A program made the position numbers and the translations under genes. DNA of 64,000 bases. It comes from Mycobacterium sp. PS03-16 (GTDB lineage Bacteria; Actinomycetota; Actinomycetes; Mycobacteriales; Mycobacteriaceae). Below the pieces are notes generated by a model. That model made no database searches. It had not been told where the DNA came from and worked only from the letters and a program-made list of their open reading frames with translations. This document shows, piece by piece, positions 46,295 to 54,184 of this stretch; the stretch's first letter is position 1, and the number at the start of each line of letters is the position of its first letter. The stretch is from NCBI RefSeq assembly GCF_004570325.1, contig NZ_SPQO01000026.1, positions 1-64,000 on the forward strand. The letters are read 5' to 3'.

Positions 46295-47511
46295 GCCGCG
46301 GCCCGCTCGTACACCGAGACGGTCTGTCGCGCAACCGATTCCCAGCTGAAGACGTCGAGCGCGCGGCGCCGCCCGGCGGCCCCCAGTTTGTGCCGCTGCG
46401 CCGGAGAGTCGAGCAGTTCACCCAGTGCGCGGGTGAGGTCGTCGACGTCGCCGGGCGCGACCAGCCGGGCGCATTCGCCGTCGGCGCCCACCACCTCGGG
46501 CAGGGCGCCGGCGCGGCTGGCGACGATCGGCGTCCCGCTCGCCATCGCCTCCACCGCGGGCAGCGAAAAGCCCTCGTAGAGCGAGGGAATGCAGGCCACC
46601 TGGGCGGAGGCCAGGAGGTCGGCCAGTTCGGTGTCCGACAGCCCGTTGGAGCTGTGCACGATGTCGGAGATGCCCAGCTCGGCGATCAGTTTCTCGGTCG
46701 GGCCGTTGGGTTCGAGCTTGGAGACCAGCTGCACGTCGAGGTTGCGCTCGACGCGGAGCCGGGCGACCGCGTGCAGCAGGTGGCTGATGCCCTTGAGCGG
46801 GACGTCGGCGCTGGCGATCGCGATGATGCGGCCGTTGACGCGGTGATCGGCCGGGGTGAAGAGTTCGGTGTCGACGCCCAGCGGCACGACGTGCAACTGC
46901 TCGGGCGAGACCCCGAAGTCCTCGGCGATGTCGGTCGCCGAGGACGACGACACCGTGAGCAGCTCGGGGATCTGCCGGGCCACGTCCTTCTGCATCTCGG
47001 CGAAGCCGTACCAACGGCGCACCAGGGGTTTGCGCCACCACCGCGCGGCCGCGACGTCCACCACCTTGTCGCGGGTGATCGGGTGGTGCACGGTGGCCAC
47101 CACCGGCAGCCCCAACCCGGCGATGGTCAGCAGGCCCGTGCCCAGGCTCTGGTTGTCGTGCACGACGTCGAACTCGCCGCGCCGCTCGGCGAGGATGCGC
47201 GCGACGCGCATCGTGAAGGTGCGGGGTTCGGGGAAGCCGGCCGTCCAGGTGGTCAGCAGCTCCAGCAGATCGATGCGGTCGCGGATCTCGCTGGGCCGCG
47301 GCACGCGGAACGGATCCGGTTCGCGGTACAGGTCGAGGCTGGGCACCTCGGTCAGGCGCACCCGGGGATCGAGCCCCTCGGGGTACGGCTGCCCGGAGAA
47401 CACCTCGACGTCGTGGCCGAGTTCGACCAGGCCGCGGCTGAGATGGCGGACGTAGACACCCTGTCCCCCGCAGTGTGTTTTGCTGCGGTAGGACAACAAC
47501 GCGATACGCAT
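46288..47511 (-). CDS. GT4-family glycosyltransferase
   Basis: 407 residues, ATG 47511. GT-B fold: N-terminal LSYRSKTHCGGQGVYVRHLS, ATVHHPITRDKV in the acceptor domain; donor-binding E-x7-E in PSLYEGFSLPAVEAMASGTP and the VPLGVDTELFTPAD loop. First gene of the three-gene leftward operon. It probably glycosylates a lipid or polysaccharide on the cytosolic side. Upstream lies a TATAGT promoter with an operator palindrome. Confidence 0.9.
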   Translation of the reverse strand: MRIALLSYRSKTHCGGQGVYVRHLSRGLVELGHDVEVFSGQPYPEGLDPRVRLTEVPSLDLYREPDPFRVPRPSEIRDRIDLLELLTTWTAGFPEPRTFTMRVARILAERRGEFDVVHDNQSLGTGLLTIAGLGLPVVATVHHPITRDKVVDVAAARWWRKPLVRRWYGFAEMQKDVARQIPELLTVSSSSATDIAEDFGVSPEQLHVVPLGVDTELFTPADHRVNGRIIAIASADVPLKGISHLLHAVARLRVERNLDVQLVSKLEPNGPTEKLIAELGISDIVHSSNGLSDTELADLLASAQVACIPSLYEGFSLPAVEAMASGTPIVASRAGALPEVVGADGECARLVAPGDVDDLTRALGELLDSPAQRHKLGAAGRRRALDVFSWESVARQTVSVYERAAAC

Positions 47512-47587
47512 ACCTAGCGGGGTCCGGGGCCGGTAGGCCGGGTCGCGCCGAACCCGTCGAATGCTGTCACGCGGAGACTCCGAACCC

Positions 47588-47605
47588 TCTGGACATGTGT
47601 CCAGA
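47588..47605. promoter_or_regulatory. 18-bp palindrome at the glycosyltransferase operon promoter
   Basis: TCTGGACA-TG-TGTCCAGA is perfect and lies just downstream of a minus-strand -10 TATAGT (47612-47607), at the expected transcription start. It shares GACATGTGTCC with the site over the TetR start at 40356. Confidence 0.65.
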
Positions 47606-47659
47606 CTATAGTTTGACGTGCTAGCCGACGCAACGCGTCCGCTCGGCTCGGACCCCGCG

Positions 47660-48115
47660 TCAGGGCGGCGGGAAGCCGCCGGTGGCGACCGGACCCCAGC
47701 GCGCGGGCTGCACGCGGATCAGGCACTTGCCCTGGTTGACCATCGCCTGCCGGTACTCGTCCCAGTCCGGGTGTTCGCCGGCGACGGCCCGGTAGTAGTC
47801 GACCAGCGCATCAACGGCCTCGGGCAGGTCGATCACCTCCGCGGGTCCGTCCACCTGGACGTACGGGCCGTTGAAGTCGTCGGACAGCACGGTGACGCTG
47901 GCTCGCCCGGCGCGGCGGATGTTCGCCGCCTTGGCCCGGCGTGGATAGCTGGCGATGACGATCCGGCCCGCCTCGTCGATGCCGCCGGTGACCGGCGAGC
48001 TCTGTAGCGACCCGTCGGCCCGGAACGTGGTGAGCACCATGCGGTGGCGCGGCCGCAGGAACTCGAGGAGTCCGGCGCGGTCGACGGCGTCGGCGGTCGC
48101 GTAGGTGCGGGCCAT
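47660..48115 (-). CDS. PPOX-class flavin/F420-dependent oxidoreductase
   Basis: 151 residues from ATG 48115; TACTGT lies 7 bases upstream, fitting a leaderless mRNA. The split beta-barrel shows HRMVLTTFRADGSLQSSPVT, GRIVIASYPRRAKAANIRRA, ASVTVLSDDFNGPYVQVDG and a C-terminal ARWGPVATGGFPP. This matches the TIGR03618/Rv0121c-type F420 reductase group. Its substrate is unknown. Confidence 0.82.
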   Translation of the reverse strand: MARTYATADAVDRAGLLEFLRPRHRMVLTTFRADGSLQSSPVTGGIDEAGRIVIASYPRRAKAANIRRAGRASVTVLSDDFNGPYVQVDGPAEVIDLPEAVDALVDYYRAVAGEHPDWDEYRQAMVNQGKCLIRVQPARWGPVATGGFPPP

Positions 48116-48161
48116 GTCCGCCACAGTAGCCGCGGCGACGTGTCGGACCCCCGGCCTAGTG

Positions 48162-48181
48162 TGTCGAACATGAGTTCGACA
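48162..48181. promoter_or_regulatory. Exact LexA (SOS) box over a start codon
   Basis: TGTCGAAC-ATGA-GTTCGACA is a 20-bp perfect-armed palindrome containing the full mycobacterial consensus TCGAAC-N4-GTTCGA. The ATG of the DUF222-like gene (48170) is the spacer. Confidence 0.88.
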
Positions 48182-48484
48182 CGAGATCAGATCATGGATG
48201 CGATGGACGCCGTGGACTCGGCGTCCGCGGCGCTGGCGGCCGTTCCGCTCGGCGCAGTGAGCCGGGCGGACGCCCAGGAGATGCTGACCCGGCTGGACCG
48301 CTACCGGGCCCAGTTGCGCGAGGTCGACCGGCGCCTGCTGGGCCGGTTGGTCGCGTCGGGCACGCCGGCGCAGTTCGGGGCGCGGTCGTGGGCGGAGGTG
48401 CTGGCCCGCCGGCTGCGCATCTCTCCCGCGGAGGCGCAGCGACGGATCGCCGAGGCGGTCACGGGGGATCCGTCTGCCGCTTGA
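48170..48484 (+). CDS. Truncated DUF222 (13E12-repeat) protein, N-terminal remnant
   Basis: 104 residues from ATG 48170. The sequence resembles only the N-terminus of DUF222/HNH 13E12 proteins: SRADAQEMLTRLDRYRAQLR, RLVASGTPAQFGARSWAEVL and RRLRISPAEAQRRIAEAVTG. Full-length members run to 400 or more residues and end in an HNH nuclease domain; here a stop comes right after the RIAEA motif and the following bases belong to a convergent gene. Known family members in M. tuberculosis are LexA-regulated, and an exact SOS box overlies this start. It may be a decayed gene or a retained short DNA-damage peptide. Confidence 0.7.
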   Translation: MSSTRDQIMDAMDAVDSASAALAAVPLGAVSRADAQEMLTRLDRYRAQLREVDRRLLGRLVASGTPAQFGARSWAEVLARRLRISPAEAQRRIAEAVTGDPSAA

Positions 48485-48773
48485 GCACCCAGGCGGGGAT
48501 CCAGTGGGTCACCGATCGGCGCTGCGCGCCGTAGGCGATGTCGTAGGTCACCAGCCCCCACCAATAGCCCTGCTCGCACACGCCCCAGCAGGTCAACCGC
48601 CCTTCGACGACGGAGTTCATCTGCAGCCCGGCCGGGTTGTAGCCGCCCCGGCGGTGCGGCTCGCGCGGGAACAGCACCGCCAGGTCGACCAGGACGGCGG
48701 CGGGCGGGTCGACGCGGCGGAACGCCGGCGCTACCGGCTGTCCGTTGTAGCCGATCGACTGCATCTCGCCCAC
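48459..48773 (-). CDS. Conserved-looking hypothetical protein, 104 residues
   Basis: Start taken at GTG 48773 because TATGAT lies 6 bases upstream (leaderless pattern); GTG 48797 and ATG 48764 are alternatives. The protein is rich in Trp, Tyr and Gly in its second half (CWGVCEQGYWWGLVTYDIAY, SVTHWIPAWVLKRQTDPP) with two Cys near each other. No transmembrane helix. Similar short mycobacterial proteins exist but have no assigned function. Its 3' end overlaps the DUF222 remnant by 26 bases. Confidence 0.65.
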   Translation of the reverse strand: MGEMQSIGYNGQPVAPAFRRVDPPAAVLVDLAVLFPREPHRRGGYNPAGLQMNSVVEGRLTCWGVCEQGYWWGLVTYDIAYGAQRRSVTHWIPAWVLKRQTDPP

Positions 48774-48839
48774 GGTTCGATCATACGTTCGAACCACGGG
48801 CGCCGGTCAGCCGATCCGCGGTGACATACAGGTGGTTTG

Positions 48840-48853
48840 GTGACGCGCGTCAC
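48840..48853. promoter_or_regulatory. 14-bp palindrome upstream of fadE
   Basis: GTGACGC-GCGTCAC is perfect and sits 18 bases before the fadE ATG; candidate operator. Confidence 0.4.
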
Positions 48854-48871
48854 TGGCTATCCGATCGCTCG

Positions 48872-50254
48872 ATGAGCTTCGACATCACGCCCACGGTCGC
48901 GCAACACGACCTGGCGCGGCGTACCCATGACTTCGCCGAGCGGTGCATCCGCCCGGTGGCACTGGAGTACGACCAGCGCCAGGAGTTCCCGTGGCCGGTG
49001 CTCGAAGAGGCCGCCCAGCAGGGTTTCTACAGCCCGCTGTTCTACCGCGACCTGATCGGCGATCCGACCGGGCTGTCGCTGCCCATGTTCATGGAAGAGC
49101 TGTTCTGGGGCTGCGCCGGCATCGGGCTGGCGATCGTCATGCCCGCGCTGGCGCTGTCGGCGATCGGCCAGGCGGCCTCACCGGAACAGATGCTGCAGTG
49201 GGCGCCGGAGTGCTTCGGCACCCCGGGTGACCTCAAGCTCGCGGCGCTGGCCATCTCCGAACCGGAGGGCGGCAGCGATGTGCGCAATCTGCGCACCACG
49301 GCACGCCGCGATGGCGATGACTGGATCATCGACGGCCACAAGATGTGGATCGGCAACGGTGGCATCGCCAACGTGCACGTCGTCAACGCGGTGGTCGATC
49401 AGGAACTCGGCCACAAGGGCCAGGCGCTGTTCGTGGTGCCCGGCGGCACGCCCGGCCTGGAGCTCGTGCGCAAGCTCGACAAGATGGGCTGCCGGGCGTC
49501 GCACACCGCGGAACTGAAGTTCAACGGCGTCCGCATCCCGGGCGAGAACCTGCTCGGTGGGCACGAGAAGCTCGAGCACAAGCTCGCGAAGGCGCGGGAG
49601 GCGGTCGAGGGTGGCAGCAAGTCGGGCTCGGCCACCCTGGGCGCGTTCGAACAGACCCGGCCCATGGTGGCCGCGCAGGCGCTCGGCATCGCCAGGGCCG
49701 CACTGGAGTACATGACCGAGTACGCCAACCGCCGCGAGGCGTTCGGCGCGCCGATCATCGACAACCAGGGCATCTCGTTCCCGATCGCCGATCTGGCCAC
49801 CCAGCTCGACGGCGCCCGCCTGCTCACCTGGCGGGCGTCCTGGATGGCCGCCACCGGCGTGCCGTTCGAGCGCGGCGAGGGGTCCATGTCCAAGCTGGCG
49901 GCCAGCGAACTGGCGGTCAAGGCCACCGAACGCGCCATCCAGACCATGGGCGGGTGGGGTTACATCACCGATCATCCGGTGGAGAAGTGGTACCGCGACG
50001 CCAAGCTGTACACGATCTTCGAGGGCACCAGCGAGATCCAGCGGATGGTGATCGCGCGCGCCCTGGGCGCCGCGGACGGCGCACCGCCCCTGCACGTCGA
50101 GCTCGAACCGTCCGGCGGACCGCTCAACCGGTACTTCGGCCGCGGCACCCCGCTGCGCGGCCGCGCCGCCGACGCCGCGCTCTCGGCCAAGGACCGGGTA
50201 CCGCCGTCGGTGATGCGATTGGCCATGAAAGTGCTTCAGCCGCCGCGTAAGTGA
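48872..50254 (+). CDS. Acyl-CoA dehydrogenase (FadE1-like)
   Basis: 460 residues, ATG 48872. FAD/substrate motifs: LAALAISEPEGGSDVRNLRT, DGHKMWIGNGGIANV; C-terminal domain REAFGAPIIDNQGISFPIAD, IQTMGGWGYITDHPVEKWYR and the catalytic Glu in LYTIFEGTSEIQRM. Flavin-dependent alpha,beta-dehydrogenation of acyl-CoA. Place in the reversed Rv0140-Rv0127 block fits Rv0131c (FadE1, 447 residues). An extra C-terminal extension (PLRGRAADAALSAKDRVPPS) is typical of that subgroup. Confidence 0.9.
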   Translation: MSFDITPTVAQHDLARRTHDFAERCIRPVALEYDQRQEFPWPVLEEAAQQGFYSPLFYRDLIGDPTGLSLPMFMEELFWGCAGIGLAIVMPALALSAIGQAASPEQMLQWAPECFGTPGDLKLAALAISEPEGGSDVRNLRTTARRDGDDWIIDGHKMWIGNGGIANVHVVNAVVDQELGHKGQALFVVPGGTPGLELVRKLDKMGCRASHTAELKFNGVRIPGENLLGGHEKLEHKLAKAREAVEGGSKSGSATLGAFEQTRPMVAAQALGIARAALEYMTEYANRREAFGAPIIDNQGISFPIADLATQLDGARLLTWRASWMAATGVPFERGEGSMSKLAASELAVKATERAIQTMGGWGYITDHPVEKWYRDAKLYTIFEGTSEIQRMVIARALGAADGAPPLHVELEPSGGPLNRYFGRGTPLRGRAADAALSAKDRVPPSVMRLAMKVLQPPRK

Positions 50255-50321
50255 GAGCGCCGTTTGACACGACGGTGCGTGGGCATGCCGTCAGACAGCG
50301 ACGATTTCTCGAGGAGGACGC

Positions 50322-51500
50322 ATGCGCGCAGTGACATGGCAGGGCCGCCGGAACGTCTCCGTGGACAACGTGCCGGATCCGGCCATCAAGGAGCCGACCG
50401 ACGCGATCATCAAGGTCACCAGCACCAACATCTGCGGATCGGATCTGCATCTGTACGAGGTGCTCGGTGCGTTCATGAGTCCCGGCGACATCATCGGGCA
50501 CGAGGCGATGGGCGTCGTCGAAGAGACCGGCGCAGCGGTGGGCGACCTCAAAGTGGGCGACCGGGTGGTGATCCCGTTCAACATCTCCTGCGGCAGCTGC
50601 TTCATGTGCGAGCACAACCTCCAGTCGCAGTGCGAGACGACGCAGAACCGCGACCAGGGCACCGGAGCGTCGCTGTTCGGCTACTCCAAGCTCTACGGCG
50701 AGGTGGCCGGCGGCCAGGCCGAGTACCTGCGGGTGCCGCAGGCCCAGTACACCCACATCAAGGTGCCGGATGACGGCCCCGACGAGCGCTACGTGTACCT
50801 CTCCGATGTGCTGCCGACGGCGTGGCAGGCCGTCGAGTACGCCGACGTCCCGTCCGGCGGGACCCTGGTGGTGCTGGGCCTGGGGCCGATCGGGGCGATG
50901 GCCTGCCGCATCGCCGCGCACCGCGGCGACTGCCGCGTCATCGGGGTGGACCTGGTGCGCGAGCGTATCGAGAAGGCAAGGCCGTACTGCGCCGACGTCA
51001 TCGATCTGAGCAACACCGACGTCGACGACGTGGTGAAGGGTCTGACCGACGGCCGCGGCGCCGACTCGGTGATCGACGCGGTCGGCATGGAGGCGCACGG
51101 CTCACCGGTCGCCGAGGCGATGCAGACCGCGGCCGGCTTCCTGCCCTCGCCGGTGGGCCGCGTGGTCATGAAGCAGGCCGGCGTCGACCGGCTGGCCGCG
51201 CTGAATTCGGCGATCTCGCTGGTCCGCCGGGGCGGCACGATCTCGCTGTCCGGTGTGTACGGCGGGGCCGCCGATCCGATCAACATGATGACGCTGTTCG
51301 ACAAGCAGGTCACACTGCGCATGGGACAGGCCAACGTCAAGCGCTGGGTGCCCGACATCATGCCGCTGCTCACCGACGGCGACCCGTTGGGCGTGGAGGA
51401 CTTCGCGACGCATCGGCTACCCCTGGCCGAGGCGCCGGGCGCCTACGAGACGTTCCAGAAGAAGCAGGACGGCATGATCAAGGTCGTTCTCACGCCCTGA
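50322..51500 (+). CDS. Zinc-dependent alcohol dehydrogenase (FdhA/ThrDH-like MDR)
   Basis: 392 residues, ATG 50322 behind GAGGAGG. Catalytic zinc ligands: Cys in TNICGSDLHLYE and His-Glu in IIGHEAMGVVEE. Structural zinc lobe: SCGSCFMCEHNLQSQCE. NAD-binding loop TLVVLGLGPIGAMACRIAAH. The insertion GASLFGYSKLYGEVAGGQAE and the long substrate domain place it with glutathione-independent formaldehyde dehydrogenase-like proteins, but the substrate is not certain. Confidence 0.85.
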   Translation: MRAVTWQGRRNVSVDNVPDPAIKEPTDAIIKVTSTNICGSDLHLYEVLGAFMSPGDIIGHEAMGVVEETGAAVGDLKVGDRVVIPFNISCGSCFMCEHNLQSQCETTQNRDQGTGASLFGYSKLYGEVAGGQAEYLRVPQAQYTHIKVPDDGPDERYVYLSDVLPTAWQAVEYADVPSGGTLVVLGLGPIGAMACRIAAHRGDCRVIGVDLVRERIEKARPYCADVIDLSNTDVDDVVKGLTDGRGADSVIDAVGMEAHGSPVAEAMQTAAGFLPSPVGRVVMKQAGVDRLAALNSAISLVRRGGTISLSGVYGGAADPINMMTLFDKQVTLRMGQANVKRWVPDIMPLLTDGDPLGVEDFATHRLPLAEAPGAYETFQKKQDGMIKVVLTP

Positions 51501-51522
51501 CCGAGAACGTAGGTATAGCGCG

Positions 51523-51548
51523 CGCCGGTGTGGGGTACCTCACCGGCG
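51523..51548 (+). terminator. Hairpin after the alcohol dehydrogenase gene
   Basis: CGCCGGTG (51523-51530) pairs with CACCGGCG (51541-51548) around a 10-base loop, 22 bases after the stop; no T-run follows. Confidence 0.5.
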
Positions 51549-51726
51549 TGCCACCGTTGAGTCCGTCCTCACCGGCCGTTCCGGCCGCCCCGAGGCACGC
51601 GGCTGCGCACGCCGGTGCGATTGTGGCTAAGCAATCCGATTACCCGGTACCCCTGGTTTCACCTGGGGTGCTTCTGGCAATATTACTCGGCGGTAGGTTC
51701 GGCGCGTCCATACCGGGGAGATGACA

Positions 51727-53580
51727 ATGCGGCTGTTCGGCGAGGTTCCGACCATGACTGTGGTGGCGGCGGAGGGACAGGAGGGCGGCGGCACCGCGCT
51801 GCACGAGATCGTGCTGCTCACCGTCGCGGGAGCGGTGGTCACCGCGATCCTGCTGTGGATCGGCTACCTGCACCGCAATCACAAGATCTCCTGGCTGACC
51901 TCCCTGGCCGATTGGTCGGGGCGGCGGTTCAAGCGACCCTCGTGGGTGGCGCTGCCGGTCGCCCTGTTCACCGCGTCGATCATCTGCGCACTGTTCGGGT
52001 TCATCTGGGACGTCAGCCTGCACATCGGCAACGGCCGCGACGACGGCGCGCTGGCCAATCCCGCCCACTACTTCATCCTGATCGGCCTGTTCGGCATCTT
52101 CGTGGCCGGCTGCACCGCGATGGTGCTGCCGCTGGACGGCTATCAGCCCGGACCGGCCGCCGTGCGTATCACCGATCACTGGTACGCCCCGGTCGGCGGC
52201 ATCGTGATGGCCGGCTGCGGCCTGTACGCGCTGCTCGGCTTCCCGCTCGACGACATCTGGCACCGGATCTTCGGCCAGGACGTCACGCTGTGGGGTCCGA
52301 CCCACTTGATGATGATCGGCGGCGCCGGGTTCTCCACGCTGGCCGCGGCCTACCTCGAGTACGAAGGCAGGCGGGCGGTCGGCCCGGACCGGCCGCGCGA
52401 CGGCATCGGCCTGAAGTTCGTCCTCTACCTCGCCTTCGCGGGTGTGCTGATCGGCGCGTCGGTGTACCAGATCGAATTCGACTTCGGCGTCCCGCAGTTC
52501 CGGCAGGTGTTCCAGCCGATGCTGATCGCCGCCGCCGCGGGCCTGGCGCTGGTGATGGCGCGGATCTTCCTGGGCCGGGGCGCGGCGCTGATCGCCGCCG
52601 TGATCGCCATCGGTCTGCGTGGCATCGTCGCGTTCCTGGTCGCCCCGGTGCTCGATGCGCCGGTCAACTGGTTCCCGCTCTACCTCGGGGCGGCGGTCGT
52701 CGTGGAATTGCTCGCCCTCACCCCGCTGTACAAGCGGCCGGTGCTCTTCGGCGCGGTCAGCGGCCTGGGTATCGCCACGGTCGGGCTGTGGATCGAGTCG
52801 CTGTGGATCAACGCCGTCTATCCGCTGACCTGGCCGACCAGCATCTGGCCCGAAGCGCTCGGGATGGCCGTCCCGGTCGCCGTCCTCACCGGCGCGTGCG
52901 GGGCGATGGTCGGCATGATCCTCACCGGTCGCCGGTTGCCGCGGCGCGCGATCGGCGTCGGGCTGGTCGCGCTGACCGTGTTGGTCATCGGCGTGGCCGC
53001 CGCCAACGGCCTGCGCTACACCACGCCGCAGGACGCGACCGCGCAGGTGACGCTGACCGAGGCGCAGGGTCCCGGCGACGGCCGCTTCGTCACCGCCGAT
53101 GTGCGCCTCAACCCGCCGGACGTCGTGAGTGACGACCCGAACTGGGTGGCGGTGCTGGGCTGGCAGGGTGGCCTGGCCAACGAGCGTGGGCAATTCATCG
53201 ACATCCTGGAGCAGGTCGGTCCGGGACACTACGTCTCGACCGAACCGATGCCGGTCTCGGGCACGTGGAAGACGCTGCTGCGCGTGCACGACGGCAGGAC
53301 CCTGGCGGCTGTGCCGATCTACCTGGCCGGCGATCCCGGCATCGGGGCCGAAGAGGTGCCGGCCGATCCGCAGTTCACCCGGCCGTTCGTCTCCGAGATC
53401 ACCATCCTGCAGCGTGAGCGCAGCCCGGACATCCCGCAGTCGCTGTGGTTGATCGGCTGCCTGGTCGTGCTGTTCTGCACGCTGGCGATGGTCGCGGGCA
53501 TCACCTGGGGCGGCGGCCGCATCAACAACAGCGAGCCCAGTGGCAGCGAGGCCGAACTCCAGCCGTTCGCGCAGTCATGA
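51727..53580 (+). CDS. Large polytopic membrane protein, gene 1 of an undescribed four-gene operon
   Basis: 617 residues from ATG 51727 (GGGGAG 6 bases upstream; ATG 51721 also possible). About 11 hydrophobic helices fill residues 25-430. Conserved-looking intramembrane or loop His residues: FGFIWDVSLHIGNGRDD, RITDHWYAPVGG, WGPTHLMMIGGAGF. A soluble domain (about residues 440-570; FVTADVRLNPPDVVSDDPNW, then GTWKTLLRVHDGRTLAAVP) probably faces outside and resembles small Ig-like FixH/YtkA domains. A last helix (LWLIGCLVVLFCTLAMVAGI) closes the chain. No named family was recognised. The stop overlaps the next start (ATGA). Confidence 0.8.
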   Translation: MRLFGEVPTMTVVAAEGQEGGGTALHEIVLLTVAGAVVTAILLWIGYLHRNHKISWLTSLADWSGRRFKRPSWVALPVALFTASIICALFGFIWDVSLHIGNGRDDGALANPAHYFILIGLFGIFVAGCTAMVLPLDGYQPGPAAVRITDHWYAPVGGIVMAGCGLYALLGFPLDDIWHRIFGQDVTLWGPTHLMMIGGAGFSTLAAAYLEYEGRRAVGPDRPRDGIGLKFVLYLAFAGVLIGASVYQIEFDFGVPQFRQVFQPMLIAAAAGLALVMARIFLGRGAALIAAVIAIGLRGIVAFLVAPVLDAPVNWFPLYLGAAVVVELLALTPLYKRPVLFGAVSGLGIATVGLWIESLWINAVYPLTWPTSIWPEALGMAVPVAVLTGACGAMVGMILTGRRLPRRAIGVGLVALTVLVIGVAAANGLRYTTPQDATAQVTLTEAQGPGDGRFVTADVRLNPPDVVSDDPNWVAVLGWQGGLANERGQFIDILEQVGPGHYVSTEPMPVSGTWKTLLRVHDGRTLAAVPIYLAGDPGIGAEEVPADPQFTRPFVSEITILQRERSPDIPQSLWLIGCLVVLFCTLAMVAGITWGGGRINNSEPSGSEAELQPFAQS

Positions 53581-53738
53581 CCCCTGCTCCGGATATCACC
53601 TATCTGGCCGACCATCCGATCTGGATCGCGGTGCCGGCGTTCGCGCCGGCCATCGTGGTCGCCGGTGTGGTTGTCTACATCGCGGCGAAGAACCGCCGAA
53701 AGGACGGCGGTCCGCACGATCACGAAGGGACACCGTGA
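53577..53738 (+). CDS. 53-residue single-helix membrane peptide, gene 2 of the operon
   Basis: ATG 53577 overlaps the previous stop by 4 bases and its own stop overlaps the next GTG by 4. One transmembrane helix (IWIAVPAFAPAIVVAGVVVY) and a His/Asp-rich end (RRKDGGPHDHEGTP). It looks like a small accessory subunit of a membrane complex. Confidence 0.78.
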   Translation: MTPAPDITYLADHPIWIAVPAFAPAIVVAGVVVYIAAKNRRKDGGPHDHEGTP

Positions 53739-54184
53739 GCCACGCTGGACGACGCATCGCATCCGTTCTCAGTGTGACCGTCGCGGCGTTGCTGGTGGCT
53801 GCCTGCGGCAGCTCTCAGGACGTCGGCGAGGAAACCGCCGCGAGCATGTCGCCGACCCCGCCGTCGGAGTCGACCATCAGCCCGTCGGACATGACCGATC
53901 AGCAGCAGCCGCCCAATCGGCTGACCATCGACGTGTCGATCCAGGGTGGCAACGTCACCCCGACCAACGCCGAGTTGCAGGGCAAGGTCGGTGAGCCCAT
54001 CGTCGTGCGGGTCAACAGCGACGCCGCCGACGAACTGCACGTGCATTCGGTGCCCGACCACACCTTCCCCATCGAGGCCAAACCGGGTCAGCAGTTCCAG
54101 TTCACCGTCGACGTGCCCGGCAACGTCGAGATCGAACTGCACGACCTGCACCGGGTGATCGCCAGCGTGCAAGTCCAGCCGTGA
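53735..54184 (+). CDS. Cupredoxin-fold lipoprotein, gene 3 of the operon
   Basis: 149 residues from GTG 53735. Lipobox LLVAAC with Cys near residue 23, then a Ser/Thr/Pro linker. The C-terminal 90 residues have a cupredoxin-like pattern: LTIDVSIQGGNVTPTNAELQ, EPIVVRVNSDAADELHVHSV and FQFTVDVPGNVEIELHDLHR. Three or four His could bind metal, but the Cys of a type-1 copper site is missing. It would be anchored on the outer face, next to the two membrane partners. Confidence 0.85.
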   Translation: MSHAGRRIASVLSVTVAALLVAACGSSQDVGEETAASMSPTPPSESTISPSDMTDQQQPPNRLTIDVSIQGGNVTPTNAELQGKVGEPIVVRVNSDAADELHVHSVPDHTFPIEAKPGQQFQFTVDVPGNVEIELHDLHRVIASVQVQP

